Positions 14,002 to 20,763 of a stretch of 22,300 bases of DNA are shown in pieces. A model generated the notes under the pieces. The model was not told where the DNA came from and made no database searches. It saw nothing but the letters and a program-made list of their open reading frames with translations. Origin of the DNA: JANNHP01 sp031404455 (GTDB lineage Bacteria > Planctomycetota > JAJSAM01 > JAJVHW01); the NCBI GenBank assembly GCA_031404455.1, contig JANNHP010000110.1:1-22300 (forward strand). The letters run 5' to 3'. The position numbers and the translations under genes are program-made. Each line of letters starts with the position of its first letter. The first letter of the stretch is position 1.

Positions 14002-15864
14002 TCACTTCCCGGCGGGCTTCGCCCGGCCGTTCATCTCCTTCAGGCGCCCGACGCTCTTCCCGATCGTGGCCTTCGAACGGCGCTCCTCCACGTCGAGCTG
14101 GTCGAGGTTGCTCGTCATCTCGCCGTCCGGGACGTCGAAGATCTTCGCGAGGAGGACGTCGGTCGCCTCTCCGGTCATCTCGATCGGGCGGGCCGTCGCT
14201 CGCTCCATCGTCCGCGTGATCTTGTCGAGGGCCTGTTCGAGAGCGCCCTTGAAGGTCGACTCCAGCGAGCCCGACTGGACAGCTGCGCTCTGCGCGACGT
14301 GCTCGCGCAGCGCGCTGATCGCTGCCTCCTGACGATCGGCCGCCTCGGCTCCGCGCGCCGTCAGCGCCGTGAGCTCCCCGCGCATTCCAGCGATCGCGTC
14401 GTCGAGCCGGGAAGCCGCTTCGGCTTGCGATGCGGTCGCGTCCACCGTCGGCGCGCGGTCGGCCGCGTAGGCGACGTCGTCGCGCATCGCGTGGACCGCC
14501 GCGTCGAGCGCCGACAGACGCTGCTCGATCCGGTCGACGGCCTCGGCGAGTGCGGCGGTCGCCTGCGACGCGCCGCCCGAGGCTTCGCTGCGCATCGCCT
14601 GGAACGATCCGTCGAGCGACGCCAGCCGATCGGCGACCTTCGCCATCTCGCCGGTCACGTCGGAGGCGCCCGCCTCGTCACGCATCGCCTTCAGCGATCC
14701 GTCGAGCGACGCGAGACGTTCGGCGACCCGGTCCACGGATCGCGCGACGCCGTCGTTCGCCTCCGAGACGGAGGCGGCGACGCGCTCCAGGAGGTCGTGC
14801 AACTGCGCGGCGTCGATGCTCACCGGGCGGACGCTCGTCTCGTCCGCCGCGTCGCGCAGGAGCGCCAACTCACGGAGGATGCTCTCGCGCGACTCCTCGG
14901 AAGCTCGCTGCGCGCGGCGGATCGCCTCCGCAGTTTGGGCCGCCTCGCCAGTCTCGGCCTTGCGGCGCGCGGTCTCGGCGGCGTCGCGCTCCCGGAGCCA
15001 GTCGATCACCGTCTTCGCGACGCGCTCCGCCTCGTCCGACGACGACTTCGCGTGTCCGTGGATGCGGCTCTCGAGCGCGTCGAAGTCGGAGCGCAGGCGA
15101 GCGACGGCGTCGTCGGCGGCGGGCGCCCGCCCGATCTGTCCCCGGATCTGCGCGACGTGGCCCGCCACTTCCTTGAAGCCGCGCTCGAGGCGCTGCTCGA
15201 GGTGCGCGTCCGACTCGCAGAGGCGCACGTTCAGACGCTGGACGAGCTTCTCCACCGAGGAGTCCCGCGTCGCGACGGCGTCGCGGGCCACCGCGTCGAG
15301 GCGCGCGCGGATGTCCTCGAGATCGGCGGCGAGGCGGCGGGCGCTCTGCGTGTCGCGCGCCGCGAGCTTCTCGACGACGCGTCCGAGCGCCGCCTCGTCG
15401 AGGGTCCCGGGCTCGCGGGACGTGCGCTCGACGACGTCCTTCAGGCGGGCCATCTCACGGGCGAGGCGGGCCGAGGCGTCCTCCTCGCCGCCCGCGCGGC
15501 GCGACGACTCGATCTGCGCTTCGAGGAGCGTCTTCTCGCCGCGCAGGCGCTCGCGCTCGAGCTCGGCCTCGCGCAGCGATCCGCGCAGGTCGTCCACGTC
15601 CTGCTCGAGGTCCTGCTGCATCTTGAGGACGCGGCTGAACCGCTCCTGCGTGTCGCTGACGATCCGGTCGCGGTCGCGCTTGGTGATCTCGCCGACCTCC
15701 GAGCTGATCGTGTCGTCCACGATCGCCTGGATGATCGCCATCACCCGCTCGCTCGAGACGACACGGACGCGCTTCTTGCCCTCGGCGCGCAGATCGTCGA
15801 TCGATTTCTCGGTCGTGTTGGCCTTGATGACCTGGCTGATGCCGTTCAGAGCGTTCCGCGACAT
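14002..15864 (-). CDS. Large coiled-coil protein, partner gene of the actin-like ATPase
   Basis: This 620-aa protein starts at the ATG after GAGGTG (15869-15874). It has no signal peptide or membrane helix. Residues about 60-550 are strongly charged, heptad-rich helix, so a long coiled coil is expected. Three internal repeats sit around residues 375-465: ERLASLDGSLKAMRDEA, DRLASLDGSFQAMRSEA and QRLSALDAAVHAMRDDV, spaced 30 and then 36 residues. A non-repetitive head (about 1-55) and tail (from TDVLLAKIFDVPDGEM to RLKEMNG) look like conserved interaction ends. It precedes the actin-like gene by 100 nt, so the products probably work together as a filament plus cross-linker, anchor or regulator. 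I recognise no named family. SMC-type nucleotide-binding motifs are absent. Confidence 0.85.
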   Translation of the reverse strand: MSRNALNGISQVIKANTTEKSIDDLRAEGKKRVRVVSSERVMAIIQAIVDDTISSEVGEITKRDRDRIVSDTQERFSRVLKMQQDLEQDVDDLRGSLREAELERERLRGEKTLLEAQIESSRRAGGEEDASARLAREMARLKDVVERTSREPGTLDEAALGRVVEKLAARDTQSARRLAADLEDIRARLDAVARDAVATRDSSVEKLVQRLNVRLCESDAHLEQRLERGFKEVAGHVAQIRGQIGRAPAADDAVARLRSDFDALESRIHGHAKSSSDEAERVAKTVIDWLRERDAAETARRKAETGEAAQTAEAIRRAQRASEESRESILRELALLRDAADETSVRPVSIDAAQLHDLLERVAASVSEANDGVARSVDRVAERLASLDGSLKAMRDEAGASDVTGEMAKVADRLASLDGSFQAMRSEASGGASQATAALAEAVDRIEQRLSALDAAVHAMRDDVAYAADRAPTVDATASQAEAASRLDDAIAGMRGELTALTARGAEAADRQEAAISALREHVAQSAAVQSGSLESTFKGALEQALDKITRTMERATARPIEMTGEATDVLLAKIFDVPDGEMTSNLDQLDVEERRSKATIGKSVGRLKEMNGRAKPAGK

Positions 15865-16081
15865 TGCGCACCTCGTTGTGTCCGGGTGGCGACCGAGGGG
15901 TCGTCCCCACTTCTCGATTCGGCGCGGCGCCGCGGCGGATGTAGCGCGCGAGAGAGTTCTCAGATTGGTCGCCGCGTCGCGACACGCGAAGTGCGCGAAC
16001 ACGAGGAGCCGCGCGGATCCCAGAGCCGTTCGCGGACGACGCCGCAAGGGCGCCGCCCGGCGGAGCCCGGATGCGGGACAC
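15865..16081. promoter_or_regulatory. Upstream region of the coiled-coil/actin operon
   Basis: These 217 nt precede the coiled-coil gene (minus strand) and follow the broken ATP-grasp fragment. The operon promoter should be here, but no clear -35/-10 pair is visible. A small GAGA-GT-TCTC repeat lies near 15953-15962. Confidence 0.3.
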
Positions 16082-16273
16082 TCAGCCTCGCGTCGCGCCG
16101 AGTCTCCGCCGCGCGATGCGCGCGATCGGACTCGGGAACTTCACGCCCGTCGCGACCGCCGACTCGGCGACGTCTTCGTCAGCCGCGAGAATCGGAATCG
16201 GGTCGGCTTCGACGAACATCGGTTCGCCGCTCGGAGTGAGACGCAGATCGATAGGCGCCGACGCGTCGATCGT
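16082..16273 (-). pseudogene. Broken C-terminal fragment of an ATP-grasp ligase gene
   Basis: This frame, open from 16309 to a TGA at 16082, ends in a 58-residue stretch that aligns without gaps to the last 58 residues of the intact ATP-grasp enzyme at 18035-19066. By eye, 38 of 58 residues are identical, including SGEP, DED and AESAVATG. The match fades upstream of TIDAS, and the rest of the enzyme (about 280 residues with the ATP-binding core) is missing. The metal-binding EANPNP of the intact copy is EADPIP here. It is therefore a relic of a duplicated or second ATP-grasp gene, unless it is expressed as a small peptide. It sits head-to-head with the GNAT gene. Confidence 0.75.
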
Positions 16274-16396
16274 TCGCCGGTCAGGGACGGTCCCCGAGCC
16301 CCAATTCACAGCCGGCGGCCCGTCCCCGTCGCCGCCCGGCCGCGCGGAAAGAGGCGCGCCGCCGATCGCGACGGCCTACGATCCGCCCGCGACGCG

Positions 16397-16927
16397 ATGA
16401 GCACGCCCGTCTGGTCCATTCGTCGCCTGCACGCGCTCGACGACGCGCGGATCGAGGAGCTCGCGAGCCTCCTGATCGACTGCGTCGAGGGCGGGGCGTC
16501 GGTGAGCTTCCTGCACCCGTTGACGAGCGAACGCGCCGCGTCGTTCTGGCGCCGCCTGGCGGGGGAGGTCGCCTCAGGCGAGCGCGCGCTGCTCTGCGCC
16601 GAGGACGCGCGCGGCGTGTGCGGCACCGTGCAGTTGGTGCTCGCGCAGCCCGAGAACCAGCCGCACCGCGCCGACCTCTGCAAGATGCTGGTGCACCGCC
16701 GTGCGCGGCGGCAGGGACTCGGAGCGGCGCTGATGCGCGCCGCCGAGACGACGGCGCGCGAGTGCGGGAAGTCGCTCCTCGTGCTCGACGCCGTCACCGG
16801 CGGCGACGCGGAACGCCTGTACGCGCGCCTCGGCTGGGTCCGCGTGGGGGAGATCCCCGGCTACGCGCTCTCCCCGCGGGGCGGGGTCGGCAGCACGACG
16901 TACTTCTACCGCGACCTCCGCGGGTAG
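16397..16927 (+). CDS. GNAT-family N-acetyltransferase
   Basis: This 176-aa cytoplasmic protein spans a complete GNAT domain. The acetyl-CoA-binding motif A is visible as KMLVHRRARRQGLGAALM, with Q106-G107-L108-G109-A110. The C-terminal motif is LDAVTGGDAERLYARLGW followed by VGEIPGYAL, the usual end of small-molecule or antibiotic-type acetyltransferases. The substrate cannot be told from the sequence. The start is the ATG at 16397, the first sensible start before the domain, without a clear ribosome-binding site. TACGAT at 16377-16382 could be a -10 box, which would give a very short leader. It is divergent from the ATP-grasp fragment, which suggests it once belonged with an ATP-grasp gene. 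A hairpin follows immediately. Confidence 0.9.
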   Translation: MSTPVWSIRRLHALDDARIEELASLLIDCVEGGASVSFLHPLTSERAASFWRRLAGEVASGERALLCAEDARGVCGTVQLVLAQPENQPHRADLCKMLVHRRARRQGLGAALMRAAETTARECGKSLLVLDAVTGGDAERLYARLGWVRVGEIPGYALSPRGGVGSTTYFYRDLRG

Positions 16928-16955
16928 CCCGGGCGCCGACGATCGGCGGCCCGGG
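16928..16955 (+). terminator. Hairpin directly after the GNAT stop codon
   Basis: CCCGGG-C-GCCGA pairs with TCGGC-G-CCCGGG (12 bp) with one bulged G and a CGA loop, starting at the base after TAG. No T-run follows. It lies between convergent genes (GNAT and the ferredoxin-like gene) and may serve both. Confidence 0.55.
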
Positions 16956-17062
16956 ACAGGTCGTCGGGCCGGCGTCGAGGCCTGGAACCGAGGCCGACGG
17001 CCTGTGCTCGATCGACTCGGCGGGCAGCACGACCGGCGGCGCACACCCGCCGCCGGCCAGGG

Positions 17063-17872
17063 TCAGTACGGAAACTCCAGTCCCTGACGACGCCCGTCCG
17101 CCCACTCCGACTCCGTGTACCAGCGGATGGAGCGAACGCCGGGTTGGACTCGGAGTACGTCGTCCAGTCGAACGGACGTGCGCAGTCTCTCGTAGAAGCC
17201 GGTCGCGGCGATCCGCAAGTCGAGAGCGTTAGGTGCGTCGTCGCTCTGGCGGACGAAGACCGTAGTCGTCGCCGCGGCGGGGAATGGGCGCAGATCAAAT
17301 CGGAACTCCCCGAGATCGATCCGCTCCAGGGACGGAATCGGAGCGGGACGCCCAGCCTGGCCGCGCGCGGCGACGACGGTCGCGACCCTGGCTGCTTTGT
17401 CCGACTCGCCGCCGCCGACGTTGGTCTGAGCGACAGCCGCATAGAGCGCGTCGACGACTGATTGCAACCCGTCCGAGGCCGCAGCCTTGAGTGTGATCCT
17501 CGCGCGAGTCCGTGCCGTTGCCGATCCCGGCTTCCCGCACGGTCTGTCGCAGCAGGCGGCCATCCCCGCTTCCGCAATCCTCCGCTTCAGCGCGGGATCG
17601 TCGCCGCGGTATCGAAGGCCCTCGACTTCGTTGACGCTCATCGCCTGAAGCAGCCGGTACAGCTCCTCGGAGTTCGCGGGCTGCTTCCTGACGAAGCAAC
17701 TGTGTCCCTCGAAGCCGATCAGGTCCGGGGCTTCGTGTTCCATCGCGCCACACGCGAGACAGACGTCCTCCGCGCAATAGAAGTCGCCGGGCGCGTCTCG
17801 CGGGTTCGGACGAAACGGCGCGGACGCGGGTGTCTGGGATCGGCCTGTAATGCGTGACAGCCAGCGCCACAT
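17063..17872 (-). CDS. Cys-rich ferredoxin-like protein with unknown C-terminal half
   Basis: This 269-aa protein carries four N-terminal cysteines in a ferredoxin-like arrangement: C33, C38, C41 (FYCAEDVCLACG) and C59 (GHSCFVRKQP). AP-DLIG lies between them, and MSVNEVEGLRYRGDDP follows at about 78-93. This resembles small 4Fe-4S-type ferredoxin-like proteins, though the spacing is not the classical CxxCxxC. A second Cys patch, AACCDRPCG, comes at about 105-113. The remaining 150 residues match nothing I know. Its codons are less GC3-biased than those of its neighbours; TCA, ATT, ACA and CGA appear within the first 15 codons, which hints at a different origin or low expression. It lies 162 nt downstream of the ATP-grasp gene on the same strand, with a hairpin between. 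Redox function is inferred. Confidence 0.75.
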   Translation of the reverse strand: MWRWLSRITGRSQTPASAPFRPNPRDAPGDFYCAEDVCLACGAMEHEAPDLIGFEGHSCFVRKQPANSEELYRLLQAMSVNEVEGLRYRGDDPALKRRIAEAGMAACCDRPCGKPGSATARTRARITLKAAASDGLQSVVDALYAAVAQTNVGGGESDKAARVATVVAARGQAGRPAPIPSLERIDLGEFRFDLRPFPAAATTTVFVRQSDDAPNALDLRIAATGFYERLRTSVRLDDVLRVQPGVRSIRWYTESEWADGRRQGLEFPY

Positions 17873-17956
17873 GCCGACCGAGGTTACGCCGTCCGCTCCC
17901 CGCGACAGCGGCGCGAACCGTCCGAGCGCGAGGGCGGCCTCCGAACCACACGGTAC

Positions 17957-17978
17957 CCGGAACGAATCGTCGTTCCGG
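17957..17978 (-). terminator. Hairpin after the ATP-grasp gene
   Basis: CCGGAACGA pairs perfectly with TCGTTCCGG over a 4-nt loop, 56 nt past the ATP-grasp stop (minus strand) and 84 nt before the ferredoxin-like start. It lacks a U-run. It may end the metallopeptidase/ATP-grasp transcript or partly uncouple the downstream gene. Confidence 0.5.
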
Positions 17979-18034
17979 CGTCGCGCCTCCGCTTTGAAGC
18001 CGACAGCCCGTTCGAGGAGCCGCCGCTCGCGGCG

Positions 18035-19066
18035 TCAGGCGCGGACGGCCCCGAGCCCGAGGCGCACGATCCGGCCGATCAGCTTCGGATACGTGATGCC
18101 CGTCGCCACCGCCGACTCCGCGAAGTCCTCGTCGGACGCGAGGACCGGGTTCGGGTTCGCCTCGATGAACACGGGCTCGCCGGACGCCGTGAGGCGCAGG
18201 TCGATGCGCGCGTAGGCGTCGAGAGTGAGGAGCCGGTAGATCCGGCGGCACGTGCGCTCCATCGCGCGGACGACGGCGGGGTCGAGGCCCTCGGCGAAGC
18301 GGTTCTCGAGGCCCCAGTCCTTCCGGTACGCCTCGTCCCACTTCGCGCGGAAGGTCGCGATCTTCGGCTCGTCGGGCGGGACCTTCTTGAAGACGAGTTC
18401 GCGGATCGGGAACACCTGGAGCCGCCGGTCGCCGAGGACGCTCACGTAGAGCTCGCGACCCGCGATGTACTCCTCCGCGATCGCGTCGGCCGAGATGCTG
18501 TCGTGGATGAACTGCACGCGTTCGTTGAACTGCTCGTCGGTCTCCACGAACGACGCCTGCGCGATCCCGAGCGACGCCTCCTCGTTCAGCGGCTTGACGA
18601 GGATCGGGAACTTCAGCCGCTTCGGCCGGGCAGGACGGTCGCCCCGCGCGACGGTCGCGAAGTCGGGCACCCGGATGCCGTGGTAGCCGAGGATCTTCTT
18701 CGAGATCGCCTTGTTCTTGCAGAGCGTCAGCGCGGTCGAGCCGCAGCCGGTGAACGGCACACCGTGCAGTTCCAGGTACGAGACGATGTTCTGGTCGAAG
18801 GCGCGGTTGTTCTTGAACTGGTCGGCCAGGTTGAAGATCACGTCGGGCGCGTAGGACGCGACCTTCTGCCGCAGGAGGTCGAGGTCGTCGTAGATCGCGA
18901 GATGCTCGACGGTGTGGCCGAGCGAGCGCAGCGCGCGCAGCACGTCGGACTCCGTCCGCCACTCCGGAGTCGCGAGCTCCGCCGAGAGATCCTGGTCGAT
19001 CGTCGTCGGCGCGATCGCGTCGAACAGCGCGAGCACTTTCAGCCGCTGCCGCGTCCGCGTGGTCAC
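18035..19066 (-). CDS. D-Ala-D-Ala-ligase-like ATP-grasp enzyme
   Basis: This 343-aa protein begins with GTG at 19066, overlapping the metallopeptidase stop (GTGA), so it is translationally coupled. It has the D-alanine-D-alanine ligase layout: PDVIFNLAD (74-82), PFTGCGSTALTLCKNK (104-119) as the substrate and hinge region, ILVKPLNEEASLGI as the ATP-binding lysine strand, EEYIAGRELYVSV, and the metal site IDLRL…FIEANPNP (D289, E302, N304). It should join an amino acid or peptide to another amine using ATP. True Ddl is usually alone or with mur genes, and none are here. Pairing with a peptidase argues for a dedicated peptide or amino-acid ligase rather than housekeeping Ddl. A broken relative lies at 16082-16273. 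Enzyme class is confident; substrate is not. Confidence 0.92.
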   Translation of the reverse strand: MTTRTRQRLKVLALFDAIAPTTIDQDLSAELATPEWRTESDVLRALRSLGHTVEHLAIYDDLDLLRQKVASYAPDVIFNLADQFKNNRAFDQNIVSYLELHGVPFTGCGSTALTLCKNKAISKKILGYHGIRVPDFATVARGDRPARPKRLKFPILVKPLNEEASLGIAQASFVETDEQFNERVQFIHDSISADAIAEEYIAGRELYVSVLGDRRLQVFPIRELVFKKVPPDEPKIATFRAKWDEAYRKDWGLENRFAEGLDPAVVRAMERTCRRIYRLLTLDAYARIDLRLTASGEPVFIEANPNPVLASDEDFAESAVATGITYPKLIGRIVRLGLGAVRA

Positions 19067-20079
19067 TTGGTCCGCTTGAACTTGCCGGTGAAGAGGTGGT
19101 TCATGACGAGCGTCGCGACGTAGGCCGCGGTTTCGCGTTCGAGGTCCGCGGCGTCCGCGCCGGCGTGGACGTCGAGTTCGTCGCAGCGGGCGATGAGTCG
19201 CGTGAGGAGACCGTTCACGCGGTACTTGCGCTCGTTCGTCCAGCGGCACACGGTGTTCATCAGCACCCGCCTGCGCTTCCTGAGCCACGCGGACGCCTTC
19301 AGGCGCCCGGCCACGTCCGGCCCCGCCGAGAACAGCACTCTCAGGTCGCGGTCGTAGAAGTCCGGGTAGGAGTCCTCGTAGAGCTTTCGCTTCTCCGCAT
19401 AGTACGTCTTCAGCTTGACGCCGAGGCAGTCGAGTTCCGACACGCGGTACGCCGGCTGGTGCGCCGGCGGCTTCCCGGCGAGCGACTTCATCAGCTCGTC
19501 CACGTACTCGAGCTTCGCGAGCGCCTTCCATCCGGCGTAGCGCGCGCGCCAGTCGGTGCCGGGCGCCAGCCACACGGCGAACGTCTCGGCGAAGTCCTCG
19601 TCGGGATGGCTCTGCGCGTACCAGTCGTCGAGGTGGACGACGTACGAGCGGCTGTACGGGCGCGGCCGGTAGAACTCGGTCTCCTCGGTGGACGCGAGGC
19701 CGAACGTCTCCTGCCACTTGCGACGCCTGTAGAGCCCGTAGGCGTAGGAGTACGCATGACCCGCCTCGTGGCGGATCAACTGCATGAACCACTCGGGGTC
19801 GTCGCCCTCGACCTCGAGGATGATCTTCCGCTCGAGCTTCCGCAGCCGTTCGTGGACGAGGAAGAAGGGGACGAAGATCGCCGGCACGCCGACCGGCACG
19901 AACCACTCGTCGCCGACGTGGCACGGCGGGAGGAACGCGAGGCCCTTCGCCGCGAGCTCTTCGTGGAGGCGCCGGACGAGCGTTTCGACGTCGGTTCCCT
20001 CGATCGTGAGCCCGAGCCCCGAGAGCCGCCGGTCGAGCAACTGCTCGTCGGCGAGATCGACCCAGTCGCCGGACGTCAT
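19063..20079 (-). CDS. Zinc-binding metallopeptidase-like protein (HEAGH)
   Basis: This 338-aa protein has the zincin motif HEAGH (H104, E105, H108) in a helix, LIRHEAGHAYSYAYG. A likely third ligand is E165 in HPDEDFAETFAVWL. This is the pattern of the putative zinc-binding metallopeptidase family sometimes called peptidase Mx. No signal peptide is seen, so it is probably cytoplasmic. The ATG at 20079 is chosen because the family-like sequence begins there (MTSGDWVDL); an upstream in-frame ATG at 20163 would add 28 Arg-rich residues. No clear ribosome-binding site decides it. The stop overlaps the start of the ATP-grasp ligase by 4 nt. The coupling suggests that the two handle the same peptide, one making and one cutting, or that the peptidase trims a ligation product. 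This is inference. Confidence 0.85.
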   Translation of the reverse strand: MTSGDWVDLADEQLLDRRLSGLGLTIEGTDVETLVRRLHEELAAKGLAFLPPCHVGDEWFVPVGVPAIFVPFFLVHERLRKLERKIILEVEGDDPEWFMQLIRHEAGHAYSYAYGLYRRRKWQETFGLASTEETEFYRPRPYSRSYVVHLDDWYAQSHPDEDFAETFAVWLAPGTDWRARYAGWKALAKLEYVDELMKSLAGKPPAHQPAYRVSELDCLGVKLKTYYAEKRKLYEDSYPDFYDRDLRVLFSAGPDVAGRLKASAWLRKRRRVLMNTVCRWTNERKYRVNGLLTRLIARCDELDVHAGADAADLERETAAYVATLVMNHLFTGKFKRTK

Positions 20080-20467
20080 GCGGCGCAGATCGCGGCGAGG
20101 CCTGCGTTCCGGGGCGGTCGTTCCATCGCGCAAGGCTACCGGCGACGACCGCCCGCGGCGCACCCGGAACCGGCGTCAAGGGCGCCCGCCGTCGAGGAGG
20201 GACGGGTGCGGTGTCAGGGCGTCGATTGCGCAGGGAGCCACGTTCGCAGGCGGTCGTGGTTGCCAGGCGCGGACCGCCGGCTCGCCGGGCGAGAGGTTTC
20301 GCCCTCGGTCTGTTCGGCTCGCGGGCAGGGTGGGGTGTGTCGACGAGGAACTGCTACGGTGCCCGCGTGGCAAGTGGTCCACGGTACGCCGTGGTGCTCG
20401 GTCCGGAAGAGACGGCGGCCCACGGGCGCCCGAGTCCCGGACCACCACGTCCACAGGGAGTTGCACG
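20080..20467. promoter_or_regulatory. Divergent intergenic region, metallopeptidase and small basic protein
   Basis: These 388 nt contain no gene I can support. They must include promoters for the leftward metallopeptidase/ATP-grasp unit and the rightward 46-aa gene. A TTGACG on the minus strand (20174-20179) has no -10 partner at a normal distance. A hairpin, CCACGG-TACG-CCGTGG, occupies 20379-20394 in the leader side of the small gene. Confidence 0.35.
20455..20460 (+). promoter_or_regulatory. Ribosome-binding site AGGGAG of the 46-aa gene
   Basis: A good Shine-Dalgarno sequence lies 7 nt before the ATG at 20468. It is the main evidence that this very short frame is a real gene. Confidence 0.65.
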
Positions 20468-20608
20468 ATGTCGAACAGCCGCACGAGGAAGATCGAGCTG
20501 AAGCACAGGAAGGGCCGGGCGCGCCTGAAGGCGCGCCGCAAGGGACCGGCGACTCGGCCCGCGACGCGCCCCGCGACGAAGTCGCGGCCTTCGGCTGCCT
20601 CGCGCTAG
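20468..20608 (+). CDS. 46-aa extremely basic small protein
   Basis: This tiny protein starts at an ATG with AGGGAG 7 nt upstream. It is about one-third Lys and Arg. The first part, MSNSRTRKIELKHRKGRAR, looks helical and amphipathic. The tail is a repeat of ATRP/ATK units (PATRPATRPATK), as seen in bacterial histone-like or ribosome-associated tails. It should bind nucleic acid or ribosomes if folded. No known domain is recognised, and acidic residues are nearly absent. It stands alone, with its own 5' region. The chance of a spurious frame is real at this length, but the ribosome-binding site and the sharp composition support it. Confidence 0.62.
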   Translation: MSNSRTRKIELKHRKGRARLKARRKGPATRPATRPATKSRPSAASR

Positions 20609-20763
20609 GAATCCGTCCGAGTCACGACCTCGGCCGGACTCCTACATGGACGGCGTAGGCTTTGAGCGATGACGAACGCCCCGGCGCGCCGCGCGCCGGC
20701 GGCGGGCGAAGCGTGCGCGGTCCCTTCCGGTGACCGAGGATGAGTTCCCAGGAGGACTCATCG
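20609..20763. other. Gap before the 203-aa gene
   Basis: These 155 nt hold no supported gene. A weak pair of overlapping short repeats (GTCCG…CGGAC, 20615-20639) follows the small basic gene and could end it. The region ends in the AGGAGG of the next gene. Confidence 0.3.
20750..20755 (+). promoter_or_regulatory. Strong ribosome-binding site AGGAGG
   Basis: A consensus Shine-Dalgarno sequence 8 nt before the ATG at 20764 selects that start over the in-frame ATG at 20740, which the site itself would overlap. Confidence 0.85.

Noticed and set aside
12603..14219. A 538-codon plus-strand frame
   Set aside because: It is the shadow of the actin-like gene, whose ATPase motifs and ribosome-binding site are on the other strand.
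14299..16239. A 646-codon plus-strand frame
   Set aside because: It is the shadow of the coiled-coil gene, and its Arg/Leu/Val-rich composition mirrors antisense heptads.
16377..16382. TACGAT as a -10 promoter box for the GNAT gene
   Set aside because: No matching -35 element lies at 16-18 nt, so it stays only a remark in the gene entry.
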